Source: Clostridia bacterium
Lineage (GTDB): Bacteria > Bacillota > Clostridia > Christensenellales > UBA1242
Assembly: GCA_022793335.1 (NCBI GenBank)
Contig: JAAWCQ010000009.1
Coordinates: 1 to 64,000, forward strand
Length of the DNA stretch: 64,000 nucleotides
Reading direction: 5' to 3'
Shown: one piece after another, positions 1 through 7,718 of the stretch
Position numbering within the stretch: position 1 is the stretch's first letter
Layout of the letters: the number at the start of each line of letters is the position of its first letter
The notes under the pieces: model-generated
Seen by the model: only the letters and a program-made list of their open reading frames with translations
What the model was told of the DNA's origin: nothing
Database searches by the model: none
Made by a program: the position numbers and the translations under genes

Positions 1-22
1 AAAGCTTTTAGATAAAAATATT

Positions 23-53
23 AAAATCACATCATTTAAGATGTGATTTTTTT
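23..53 (+). terminator. Rho-independent terminator of an upstream gene
   Basis: An 11-bp perfect stem (23-33 with 40-50) and a 6-nt loop are followed by a T-run. It closes a transcription unit that lies outside the window to the left. Confidence 0.75.
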
Positions 54-177
54 ATATCTTTTTTAAGCAATATTTATACTTTTCTCTTGATTTTATCAAT
101 TTAAAGCAATATTTTTTCAAATTTGTTTGCATATTATATTAAAATGTGATAATATACTTGTGTAAAAGGAGGCGGCT

Positions 178-591
178 ATGATTCAATTTCTTCTTGCAGC
201 AGAACAATGGGTCGGAAATTATTCTTGGCTTAATGATGTTTATAAAACCTTGCCAAATATTCTTTATGCCATTTTAGCAGCTGTTGGTGGCGCGGGAATG
301 GTTTATTCTATTGTTCTTGGCGTCAATCTTGCCAAAAGTGAAAATGACGAAAAGCGTAGATATGCGGCATACAGAATTAGAAACACTCTTATTGGCGTGG
401 CTTGCCTTATCGTTCTTGTTTTATTTATAAATTTAGGTCTACCTGCCCTCATTAAAGCAATTGATCCAAATAGTTACGGCGACCCAGATAAACTTTTAAA
501 TGTCCCTGACGAGGACGACAGTGAAAGCACAGCTTCTATAATCCAAAATCTTAAGCTTATGGCACAACCACTTAAGCTTCTGTTCATTTAA
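178..591 (+). CDS. Small two-helix membrane protein, pilin-like (Mbov_0395/VirB2-like organisation)
   Basis: A 137-residue protein with a short N-terminal segment, a hydrophobic helix at about 27-50, a short charged loop (KSENDEKRRYAAYRIR) and a second helix at about 70-92. A polar tail rich in Asp, Glu and Ser follows. Two helices joined by a basic loop is the layout of small pilin-like conjugation proteins (TrbC/VirB2, Mbov_0395 type), but no other transfer gene lies nearby, so that link is weak. The start is set by AGGAGG at 167-172, 5 nt before the ATG. A weak promoter-like pair (TTTGCA/TAATAT) lies at about 126-155. It may simply be an unclassified membrane protein. Confidence 0.6.
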   Translation: MIQFLLAAEQWVGNYSWLNDVYKTLPNILYAILAAVGGAGMVYSIVLGVNLAKSENDEKRRYAAYRIRNTLIGVACLIVLVLFINLGLPALIKAIDPNSYGDPDKLLNVPDEDDSESTASIIQNLKLMAQPLKLLFI

Positions 592-643
592 TTTCACAAA
601 AACATAATTTAAAACATATAAACTTGTGTAAAGGAGATATACT

Positions 644-1054
644 ATGCACAAGTTTTTTTGTAATTACAACAACCTCACAGAAAGATATGAGCTTTCAATA
701 AACAGAGGCATGGCTTTTAAAAACAATGCTCAAATTCAAGCTGAAAACACCCTTTTGCCCGAAATCCAAAATGCCATTCAAGAGCTTTATGAAAACATTG
801 TTGAGCTTAAAGAGAAAGAAACAAATGAAGACAGATTAAATTTGCTTGACGAAACTGAGCTTATGATTTCAAACTTATATTATTCATTATTTTCCTCCCC
901 TCTTGAATTGCCAGAAAAGAAGGAAAATAAAAGTTTTAGCATTCAACATGGAATAGAGCTTGCAAATGGGCTGTTAAAAGTAATAAATATTCCAGAATAT
1001 TCCCGTCTTTGCAGTCTTATAAAAAATAATCTGGAAAGTCTCTTAAAAAATTAA
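644..1054 (+). CDS. Hypothetical helical cytoplasmic protein
   Basis: 136 residues, mostly predicted helix with a Glu/Lys-rich middle (about 40-70). It has no signal peptide or membrane segment and matches no family I recognise. The start has a good ribosome site (AAAGGAG, 7 nt before the ATG). It lies 52 nt after the small membrane protein on the same strand, so the two may be co-transcribed. Codon use resembles the neighbours. Confidence 0.6.
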   Translation: MHKFFCNYNNLTERYELSINRGMAFKNNAQIQAENTLLPEIQNAIQELYENIVELKEKETNEDRLNLLDETELMISNLYYSLFSSPLELPEKKENKSFSIQHGIELANGLLKVINIPEYSRLCSLIKNNLESLLKN

Positions 1055-1128
1055 GATATTATGAGCAAAGCAAGTAATTTTTACATAGTATGTTTATGGG
1101 GCAACCGCTCCATACAAAAGAGGTAAAT

Positions 1129-2139
1129 ATGTCTTGCTTTTTTCATAATCACAACAATCATTGTTGTCCTGGCAATAGACGACCAATTATTATAAATACT
1201 GGCGGAGGCGTTGGCCCTCAAGGATCTATGGGACCTGCTGGCCCTGTAGGTAATACTGGCCCAACTGGACCTCAAGGACCTTTTGGCCCAACTGGACCTA
1301 CTGGTTTAACAGGACCAACCGGACCAACTGGGCCTACTGGGCCTACTGGTTTAAGCATTACTGGGCCTACTGGACCTACTGGTCCAACTGGAGCTACTGG
1401 GGCCACTGGTATAACCGGACCTACTGGCATTGGGATAACTGGAGCAACTGGCCCAACAGGTCCTACTGGTCCAACCGGTGCGACAGGTCCTACAGGAGCG
1501 ACTGGAGCCACAGGCGCAACAGGCTTAAGTATCACTGGACCTACTGGGGCTACAGGAGCTACTGGGGCTACAGGTCCTACTGGTGCAACTGGGGCTACTG
1601 GAATTGATGGACTTTCAATAACCGGCCCAACGGGAGCTACCGGCGCGACTGGGGCTACTGGTGCTACCGGCCCAACTGGACCAACCGGAACAGCTGGTTT
1701 AAGTGCCTATGGTGGTCTTTATAACAGTGCACCACAAACAGCAGTTTTTCCTGCAGCAAACACCTTTATTCAAGTTGCACTTAATACTGCTCTGCCACTT
1801 TTAAACACTACAACTGCAGCAAATGCAGTCACTGTTTCAACTGCTGGCGTCTACGAGATTTTTTATAACCTCGAGCTTACAAATCCAAGTCAGCAATCTT
1901 ATGCTGCCGCAGCAAGAATTAACGGAACAAACATTCCTCAAACACTTGTGCTTTTAGACGGAAACTCAATTGGCGCTGTCGGAGGTAACTATACAGCAAA
2001 GATTTCAACCTCTGCACTTGTTACACTTGCAGCTGGAAATGTAATCGACCTTGCCATTTCAACAACCGATGCACCCGCTGGAACAAACACCATTGGTGCA
2101 AACGGAAATGCTATATTGACGGTAAAACGACTCAATTAA
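1129..2139 (+). CDS. Collagen-like surface protein with BclA-type C-terminal domain
   Basis: 336 residues in three parts. The head (1-26) is Cys/His rich. A collagen-like region of uninterrupted Gly-X-Y triplets, mostly GPT and GAT, runs to about residue 195 and is broken only by short GLSITGPTG-type phase units. The 140-residue C-terminal domain looks like the TNF-like trimerisation head of Bacillus exosporium protein BclA (motifs [24 protein letters not shown]). Such proteins trimerise into hair-like filaments on spores or cells, and the Thr residues of GPT triplets are glycosylation sites in BclA. An ATG lies 39 nt upstream in frame, but AGAGG at 1119-1123 sits correctly before ATG 1129, so I use 1129. 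There is no classical signal peptide, as in spore-coat collagens. Confidence 0.85.
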   Translation: MSCFFHNHNNHCCPGNRRPIIINTGGGVGPQGSMGPAGPVGNTGPTGPQGPFGPTGPTGLTGPTGPTGPTGPTGLSITGPTGPTGPTGATGATGITGPTGIGITGATGPTGPTGPTGATGPTGATGATGATGLSITGPTGATGATGATGPTGATGATGIDGLSITGPTGATGATGATGATGPTGPTGTAGLSAYGGLYNSAPQTAVFPAANTFIQVALNTALPLLNTTTAANAVTVSTAGVYEIFYNLELTNPSQQSYAAAARINGTNIPQTLVLLDGNSIGAVGGNYTAKISTSALVTLAAGNVIDLAISTTDAPAGTNTIGANGNAILTVKRLN

Positions 2140-2175
2140 AAAAACAAACAACTTAATAATTAAAAAACTTACGCT

Positions 2176-2218
2176 TTAAAAAAAGCTTCTAGGATTTTTC
2201 CTAGAAGTTTTTTGTTTT
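2176..2218 (+). terminator. Terminator of the collagen-like gene
   Basis: A long stem (about 15 bp, one mismatch) around CTTCTAGGA/TCCTAGAAG with a T-rich loop is followed by TTTTTTG. It lies 40 nt after the stop codon and is the only terminator before the opposite-strand rdgB. Confidence 0.8.
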
Positions 2219-2258
2219 TTATTAACTGTCATGTAAAATAAATAATTACATAAAAATT

Positions 2259-2846
2259 TTAATTTAAATCAATTTTCAACAACTCAATTGCTCTTCCCCT
2301 ATGCGAAACAGCATTTTTTTCTTCAGATGTTGCTTCACCAAAAGATTTTTGCAAATCGTCAGAAAAGAATACTGCATCATATCCAAAACTTGTATCTCCA
2401 CGCTCTTCATTCAAAATCTGTCCGTAAGTTTTTCCTTCAAAAACTTTATATGTGCCATCCATTTCCATTTTAATCAGCGTGCATTGAAAATAAGCACTTC
2501 TCTTTTCTTTGCCATTCATTTCTTGTAAAAGTTTCTGCCTGTTTTTCTTGCTGTCATGCTCGCTTGCATATCTTGCACTATACACCCCTGGTTGACCATT
2601 TAATGCATCAACGCACAGACCACTATCATCGGCAATGACAATCGCACTTAAACCTTTTTCAAGCAAATAATTTCTTATAGTCTTTGCTTTAATAAGTGAA
2701 TTATCAAAAAATGTCTCTCCGTCTTCAATTATATCTTCATAAAAACCAATGTCATTTAATGCCAAAATCTCATAGCCTGAAAACATTTGTCTAAATTCTC
2801 TGATTTTATGTTCATTATTTGAAGCTAAAACTATTCTTTTTTCCAT
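2259..2846 (-). CDS. rdgB: Non-canonical purine NTP pyrophosphatase (RdgB/HAM1)
   Basis: 195 residues. It hydrolyses dITP, ITP and XTP to monophosphates, clearing deaminated purines from the nucleotide pool. Family motifs seen are the N-terminal (V)LASNNEHKIREF nucleotide-binding segment, ADDSGLCVDALNGQPGVYSAR in the middle, GYDAVFF, and SHRGRAIELL at the C-terminus, all in the usual order and length. An 11-codon upstream extension is possible, but AGAGGTG lies just before the ATG whose first base is 2846, and that start follows directly on the stop of the upstream methyltransferase-like gene, so the two are probably translationally coupled. Confidence 0.93.
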   Translation of the reverse strand: MEKRIVLASNNEHKIREFRQMFSGYEILALNDIGFYEDIIEDGETFFDNSLIKAKTIRNYLLEKGLSAIVIADDSGLCVDALNGQPGVYSARYASEHDSKKNRQKLLQEMNGKEKRSAYFQCTLIKMEMDGTYKVFEGKTYGQILNEERGDTSFGYDAVFFSDDLQKSFGEATSEEKNAVSHRGRAIELLKIDLN

Positions 2847-2848
2847 AA

Positions 2849-3604
2849 TCACCTCTTTTTTGGACTGCCTACAATCCAATTATCAATATTCTGTGTATTT
2901 TCAAGAAGCTCTTTTCCAAGATATCGCTCGTCCTCTCCAAAAGGATGAAAAGTAAGAGCCTCTTTAGCCCAATCGTCAAAATAAAAGAATGCTTTCAAGT
3001 TGTCAAAAGTTTTTCTTACAATTTTTTCAATGCACTCATCTTGCCCTTGATAAAACAAATTGCTTTTATATTGACTTAAAATAACCTTTCCAACATTCTT
3101 TTCATTAAAAAGTTTCACGAAAGTCTTGTTTAATTCATTTGTAATTTCTTGTATTGATTTTTTATCTTGGCTGAAATTATTCCAAACAGATAAATATCTT
3201 TCCCTATCCTTATTATTTGACAATAATTGATTATAATATGACTTGTTTACGTAACTCTCAAGCATTAAATCATCTATCACATGATTAGCAAGGAAAATGT
3301 CAATATTTTGAGGAAGAACATCAATCGCTTTTTCAAAAGTTTTGCAAATGCACTCTATTTTTGCGTTGGGTAAAATTTGTTTATACTTAAATTTGATATA
3401 TTCAGCAACATCTTTATTTGCATCAATGACAAAAAGCGTTCCGTCAAAGCCAAGTTCTGAAAGTGCTAAAGCAATTTTATAGCGAAAACCGGGTGCCAAC
3501 TCTACCGCCACTTTAGGCTTAGGCATATTTTCAATCAATTTAAAATATAATTGGCCTAAATACCACTCCCATTCGTCATCAACTTTTATTTCTTCAATAT
3601 TCAT
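2849..3604 (-). CDS. Hypothetical protein with a methyltransferase-like Rossmann core
   Basis: 251 residues. Around residues 30-110 it has VAVELAPGFRYKIALALSEL, then FVIDANKDVAEYIKFKY, then IDIFLANHVIDDLML. The spacing resembles motifs I, II and IV of class I SAM-dependent methyltransferases, but the glycine motif is degenerate (ELAPGF rather than E/DxGxGxG). The C-terminal half has no recognisable domain. It lies directly upstream of rdgB, 2 nt apart. A hairpin terminator separates it from the Ser-rich gene upstream, so it is probably not part of that operon unless read through. Function unknown. Confidence 0.6.
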   Translation of the reverse strand: MNIEEIKVDDEWEWYLGQLYFKLIENMPKPKVAVELAPGFRYKIALALSELGFDGTLFVIDANKDVAEYIKFKYKQILPNAKIECICKTFEKAIDVLPQNIDIFLANHVIDDLMLESYVNKSYYNQLLSNNKDRERYLSVWNNFSQDKKSIQEITNELNKTFVKLFNEKNVGKVILSQYKSNLFYQGQDECIEKIVRKTFDNLKAFFYFDDWAKEALTFHPFGEDERYLGKELLENTQNIDNWIVGSPKKR

Positions 3605-3640
3605 AACTAAAACCCTTTTATTTTAAAGAGAAAAAATATT

Positions 3641-3663
3641 GAAAAACGACGCCAAAAAGGCGT
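3641..3663 (-). terminator. Terminator after the Ser-rich small protein gene
   Basis: On the minus strand an ACGCC-TTTTT-GGCGT hairpin (5 bp) is followed by cgTTTTT. It lies between the small Ser-rich gene and the methyltransferase-like gene and marks a likely 3' boundary of the SelO/radical SAM operon. The stem is short, so some read-through is likely. Confidence 0.55.
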
Positions 3664-3705
3664 AGAATTATTAAAACAATAATTGCAATAAATTTTCTTT
3701 AATGT

Positions 3706-4047
3706 TTATTCAAGTTCGTCATCTATATCTTCGAAAGGCTGTGTTTCTGATGCATCATTAAGCTTATCAAATCTTCCACTAACAAAGATAGATTTAAAAG
3801 TTGCAACGATTTCTGGATCTGAGCTTTCTTTAAATTCTTTTATAAAGCTTTCCTTCTCTTTTTCATACTTTTCTTTTGATTGAAGATATTCTGTTTTCTT
3901 CTGTTTCATTTCTTTTTCTGCGTTATTCAATTTTTGTAATGCATCAATCATCTTTTCAAGAGTTGTCTTTGAAGTCGAATAACTTGAACGACTTGATGAA
4001 CTTGAACTTCCCTTTCCACTATATGATGCTCTTCTATAGCCACCCAT
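3706..4047 (-). CDS. Small Ser/Tyr-rich coiled-coil protein; candidate substrate of the operon
   Basis: 113 residues. The first 30 are low complexity (GGY, RRAS, six consecutive Ser, then RSSYSTSK), holding about 15 Ser and 3 Tyr. Residues about 30-75 form a Lys/Glu coiled coil, and an acidic tail follows. There is no signal peptide. GGAGG lies 5 nt before the ATG at 4047; an in-frame upstream ATG overlaps that site and is less likely. It is the last gene of the operon with a GNAT, a radical SAM enzyme and a SelO-like protein. The hydroxyl-rich head is what an AMP-, phospho- or acyl-transferase would modify, so a substrate role is plausible but inferred. Alternatively it is an unrelated structural protein. 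Confidence 0.7.
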   Translation of the reverse strand: MGGYRRASYSGKGSSSSSSRSSYSTSKTTLEKMIDALQKLNNAEKEMKQKKTEYLQSKEKYEKEKESFIKEFKESSDPEIVATFKSIFVSGRFDKLNDASETQPFEDIDDELE

Positions 4048-4109
4048 AATTACCTCCATTTATTATAATTAAATTTTATCATAATACACATTAAAAGTCA
4101 AGATTTAAA

Positions 4110-5963
4110 TTATATAAAATCTTCAAAAGCCTCACATTTAAGCATATTTCCATTGACTTGAAATTGAACATCAAGCTCATCAACATCAACAAACCTTTTC
4201 AGCTTTATACTCTGGCTGATTAAATAGTTTTCTTCATGGCTTAAATAATAATCCTTACCATTGATAAACACTTTTGCAAAACTTGGCGATAGTGTATGAA
4301 AAGGTTTGAAAATTATTTTGATTTCATCCTTACAAACAGCAAAATAATATAGAAATTCTTTGCAAATTTTAAGGCCAAGTTTTGCCGAATATTGCAAATT
4401 ATTTTTGACAACCCTCTTGTTTGCTTCTATTACAGAATTTAAAATTAAATCTAAATCTATATTATCAAACAGCCCTCTTTCATAACACAAATAAAGATTG
4501 TCAAATACATTATTATTGTTGTAAAGATAGTGTCTGTCATAGTTTCTGACATAACAATTAAATTTAATCTTTTCAAGCTCTTTTTCACTGCATTGCTGGT
4601 AAATTTTTTCTACAAGATTTGTAATTTCTCTCACCTCTTCAAAAACATTTAAAGACATCTGTTCATCATCAACAGAAACAAGCTCTTTAAAATTTTCTTC
4701 AACAAACTCTTTCATAAAGCCAAGTTTTTCATAATTTATATTTATGGTTGAATTAACAAGAAGTGACAAAGCTGTCATAAAATCATTATTTTGACGCTTT
4801 TTTATCAAATATTTTGCAAAAAAACGCGAAAAATTGTAAATATAAGTGTTGTTTACATAATTTGAATTGACATTAAGCTCATTATAATTTGGCAAAAATT
4901 TTCTTGACAATGTAATGAATTTATTAAACAGCACCTCTATTTCATTTTTATTTTTCTTTAAAAAAACAGTATCATCAATTCCAAGCAGTTGGCAAAAACC
5001 TTTCTTGAGATGTTTATTATAAGACCTGTCAATTATCTTTTCTGCACTTTTATAATCATAGCCACCGACAAGAGTTGGACTGTATTCGATCATATTTTTC
5101 ATCATCAGTTTTTGTCCCAAAATTTCATAACCAAAATAGTTTGATTTATATTTATTGGTGTTTGAAAATTGTGGATGTCTGCCCTCTACAAAGCTGCAAG
5201 TGTCAAAATCAAGCATATTACTTTGTGTAGTCAAATTGCCTGATGACCAAGCGCCATGCAAAAAGCGGTCTATAAACTTATTTGCCTCCATCTTTCCAAT
5301 ATTCTTGCATAACAAAACAAAATCTTTTTCATTAAATTCAATGTTATCTGCTATTTTATTGCTTATTCGATAAAACTCTCCATTCTCATAATATCTTATT
5401 TCAATCGCCTCTTTAAGCGGATAAAACTCATCGCAAACATTATCATCTTCATCTTGATACTGCTGTCTAAAAATATATTTAACCCCCTTATCAAAAACTG
5501 CCAATGTTTTGAAATTGTTTATGGCAAAATCTTCTGCAAGTACATTTGACAGCACGCCTTCCTTAATTGCCGCCTGCAAGCAAAATTTTCCATCGCTGTA
5601 ATAGATATCTTTCGCTTTGGCAAGTGTTGTTTTTTCACCCTTTATGTTGAAATTTCTGCCGCAAAAGAAAGCTCTGCCAGAGCCGAGATTGCCACCAAGC
5701 GAAATTCCACTCGCATCTTTTTGCACATCCGCAAAGCCGCAAGCCAAAATTTCCCCACTCGACATATTTTTGTCTAATGTCAATGAAAAAAGTTTAGACA
5801 GCTTTTGCCAAGAATTTTCGTTGAATTTTTCTTTAAAAATTTTTTCATACAGCTTTTTATTGACAAACACAGGAACATAATCTCTTTTTGCCCTATAAAT
5901 CTCTTGAGCTGCAAGATTTTTTTCCTTTATGAAGTTTGCAATTATAGGTCTTTCATTTATCAT
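4110..5963 (-). CDS. Divergent SelO-like pseudokinase (possible AMPylase)
   Basis: 617 residues. Residues 90-160 follow the SelO/YdiU order: GSGRA (94-98, SelO GDGRA), IKGEKTT (107-113, SelO LKGAGKT), AAIKEGVL (131-138, SelO SSIREFL), then FKTLAVF. Residues 236-260 read HGAWSSGN then MLDFDTCSF, aligning with SelO HGVMNTDN and IDYGPFGF. The ion-pair Lys (K108) and Glu (E135) and the metal-binding Asn (N243) and Asp (D252) are kept with the usual 9-residue Asn-Asp spacing. The catalytic Asp before the Asn is Gly (G242). SelO transfers AMP from ATP to Ser/Thr/Tyr; this variant may be inactive, use another base, or do other chemistry. The C-terminal half is unrecognised. The gene lies between the radical SAM gene (49 nt) and the Ser-rich gene (62 nt). 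The match is by eye. Confidence 0.68.
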   Translation of the reverse strand: MINERPIIANFIKEKNLAAQEIYRAKRDYVPVFVNKKLYEKIFKEKFNENSWQKLSKLFSLTLDKNMSSGEILACGFADVQKDASGISLGGNLGSGRAFFCGRNFNIKGEKTTLAKAKDIYYSDGKFCLQAAIKEGVLSNVLAEDFAINNFKTLAVFDKGVKYIFRQQYQDEDDNVCDEFYPLKEAIEIRYYENGEFYRISNKIADNIEFNEKDFVLLCKNIGKMEANKFIDRFLHGAWSSGNLTTQSNMLDFDTCSFVEGRHPQFSNTNKYKSNYFGYEILGQKLMMKNMIEYSPTLVGGYDYKSAEKIIDRSYNKHLKKGFCQLLGIDDTVFLKKNKNEIEVLFNKFITLSRKFLPNYNELNVNSNYVNNTYIYNFSRFFAKYLIKKRQNNDFMTALSLLVNSTININYEKLGFMKEFVEENFKELVSVDDEQMSLNVFEEVREITNLVEKIYQQCSEKELEKIKFNCYVRNYDRHYLYNNNNVFDNLYLCYERGLFDNIDLDLILNSVIEANKRVVKNNLQYSAKLGLKICKEFLYYFAVCKDEIKIIFKPFHTLSPSFAKVFINGKDYYLSHEENYLISQSIKLKRFVDVDELDVQFQVNGNMLKCEAFEDFI

Positions 5964-6012
5964 AATTCCTCTTGATAATTCATCATATTGTTTTAAATAT
6001 CGTAAATTTTTA

Positions 6013-7113
6013 TTATTTTATTAAGTTGTGCTTTTGACAATATTTAATGCAAAACTCGCACGCCATACATGGCGTTTCAACTTGTTTTTCCTTCAACACT
6101 CTTTCGGTAATTACATCACGAAAACTTATTGTCCCATAATTCTGAATAAATTTTATGTATTTATTTGAGTTGTAGTTTTCAAGCACTTTCTCAATTCCAT
6201 CTGAAAATAAATTGCCAAGAAAGACATCTTTATGCATATTAAAAATTTCACAAGGATAACAATCTCCATTTACCTTCATAAATATCTTCGGACTTACAAA
6301 TTTTCCAATTTCTTGTGCGAATTTGTTGTCACACTGTCCTATTTTTTCAAAAACGCTTTCAGTCTCAACAACAAGTTTATCGCCTTGGCCTTCTACATAG
6401 TTTTTATATTCAGAAAGAGTAAGAAAAACTCTTTTTTCTGGAAAACTGCCATATTTATTCAAATAAGTTTCATAAAGCTGGCTAAGTTTATCTCCCGTCT
6501 TTTCACTCATTGTAAAAATAATTCCAAGATGAAGCTGCGACATAGAATAATTTTCAGAAACATACTTGATAATATTGCAAATGTATTCAAGAGGGACATC
6601 TTGTTCGCCAATCGACAATTGAATAGCTGGAATAAAAATGTTATTTTCAAAAAAGCCTGCATTTTTAAGGCCATCAAAATATTTTTCAACCTCTCTGCCC
6701 CAAAAACCATTTGAAATTAGCTTTATTGCATCAAGTTTTCCTTTGCAAAGTTTAATAAAATTGCACATATTTTCAAATTCCAAAAAAGGCTCGCCACCAG
6801 TAATCGCATAAGATGGAATGCCAGCCTGTTGACAAAAATCTGATATAGTTTTTAATTTTTCCATATTTAGTTTAGCCCTATTTATCCCTCTGCCTGCAGA
6901 CATTCCACAGTGCTCACAGCAGCAGTTGCACTGATTTGTAATTTCAAAGGTGAATTGTATTGGTCTGATAGAATATTTCTCGCACAACTTGCCTTTTTGA
7001 AAAATTTTGACAGCTTGATAAAAATTATTTGTTTTCGCGCTATATTTTCCCTCTGTCAGAGAGCTTTGGTCTATGGACAGAAATTTTTCAATCAATGTTT
7101 CGTCTAATTTCAT
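6013..7113 (-). CDS. Radical SAM/SPASM-type peptide- or protein-modifying enzyme
   Basis: 366 residues. The radical SAM cluster motif CX3CX2C is C62, C66 and C69 within QCNCCCEHC, followed by AITGGEPFLEF (GGEP, SAM binding). The C-terminal part has NGDCYPCEIF with a following FLGNLF, and a final CX2CX2CX3C group (C349, C352, C355, C359). This is the auxiliary-cluster layout of SPASM/twitch proteins, most of which modify peptides or enzymes (PqqE, anSME and sactipeptide-maturase relatives). The start overlaps the stop of the GNAT gene by ATGA, so the two are translationally coupled. The SelO-like gene follows after 49 nt. The substrate is unknown; the Ser-rich protein in the same operon is the obvious candidate (inference). 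Confidence 0.88.
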   Translation of the reverse strand: MKLDETLIEKFLSIDQSSLTEGKYSAKTNNFYQAVKIFQKGKLCEKYSIRPIQFTFEITNQCNCCCEHCGMSAGRGINRAKLNMEKLKTISDFCQQAGIPSYAITGGEPFLEFENMCNFIKLCKGKLDAIKLISNGFWGREVEKYFDGLKNAGFFENNIFIPAIQLSIGEQDVPLEYICNIIKYVSENYSMSQLHLGIIFTMSEKTGDKLSQLYETYLNKYGSFPEKRVFLTLSEYKNYVEGQGDKLVVETESVFEKIGQCDNKFAQEIGKFVSPKIFMKVNGDCYPCEIFNMHKDVFLGNLFSDGIEKVLENYNSNKYIKFIQNYGTISFRDVITERVLKEKQVETPCMACEFCIKYCQKHNLIK

Positions 7114-7568
7114 TTTAAATCCTTTAAAAGCCAGTGTTCAATTTCTTCTTCTATTTTATAAAGCTTGAAACCTTGTTTTTTATAAAATTCATTGGCTGTT
7201 TTAAATCTTTCATAAGTGCAAAGTATCATCTGTTTAAAATTGTGTTTTTTGGCAAAATCTTCTATTAAACTATACATTCTGCTTCCAAGTTTGCAATTTC
7301 TCATATTTTTTGCGACATAAAAACTGTTGAGCTTTATGACATTGTCATCAACTTTAAGCCCTCCACAGCTGCCGACCATCTCATCATTTTCATCAACAGC
7401 TATAAGAAATAAGCTTTCACCTTTTTCATAACTTGAAAAATCTTTATTGTCAAGATAATCCTTCCATGCCGTAAACCCAAACTCTTCTATTGCAATACTT
7501 TTAATAAAAGCGATTATATCTTGTCTTAAGCTTTTATCATAAGTAATTATTCTTATATTATCAATCAT
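7110..7568 (-). CDS. GNAT-family N-acetyltransferase
   Basis: 152 residues with a complete GNAT fold: beta strands with FLIAVDENDEMVGSCGGL, the acetyl-CoA binding stretch SFYVAKNMRNCKLGSRMY (R/Q-x-x-G-x-G/A variant: NCKLGS), and a C-terminal KTANEFYKKQGFKLY signature. It moves an acetyl group from acetyl-CoA to an amine; the substrate cannot be told. It is the first gene of the operon and its stop overlaps the radical SAM start. A sigma-A promoter with TATAAT ends only 6 nt before the ATG, so the mRNA is probably leaderless or nearly so. Confidence 0.88.
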   Translation of the reverse strand: MIDNIRIITYDKSLRQDIIAFIKSIAIEEFGFTAWKDYLDNKDFSSYEKGESLFLIAVDENDEMVGSCGGLKVDDNVIKLNSFYVAKNMRNCKLGSRMYSLIEDFAKKHNFKQMILCTYERFKTANEFYKKQGFKLYKIEEEIEHWLLKDLK

Positions 7569-7574
7569 TCTTTA

Positions 7575-7604
7575 ATTATAATATTACTCCCCCTTTTATG
7601 TCAA
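7575..7604 (-). promoter_or_regulatory. Sigma-A promoter of the GNAT/radical SAM/SelO operon
   Basis: On the minus strand TTGACA (7604-7599), an 18-bp spacer and TATAAT (7580-7575) match the consensus in both boxes. The ATG starts at 7568, so transcription should begin at or within a base or two of the start codon. Confidence 0.7.
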
Positions 7605-7623
7605 TTTTTATCGTTAAATTTAA

Positions 7624-7648
7624 AATAAAAAAGCCTTTGGCTTTTACT
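7624..7648 (-). terminator. Terminator after the deleted FAD oxidoreductase
   Basis: The minus strand reads AAAAGCC-AAA-GGCTTTTTT, a 7-bp stem with T-run, 70 nt beyond the stop of the remnant gene. It separates that gene from the operon promoter just downstream. Confidence 0.7.
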
Positions 7649-7718
7649 TTTATGAATAAAAAAATAATAAATATTTAATTTTTAAAAAGACTGTTGACAA
7701 AAGCTCAACCATCAAAGC

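Noticed and set aside
178-1054. Conjugation or mobile-element module at the left edge
   Set aside because: One pilin-like protein alone is not enough; no relaxase, ATPase or integrase is visible.
1272-1535. Pro/Val/Gly-rich frame on the minus strand inside the collagen-like gene
   Set aside because: It is the mirror of GPT/GAT triplet repeats on the coding strand; it has no ribosome site or independent start.
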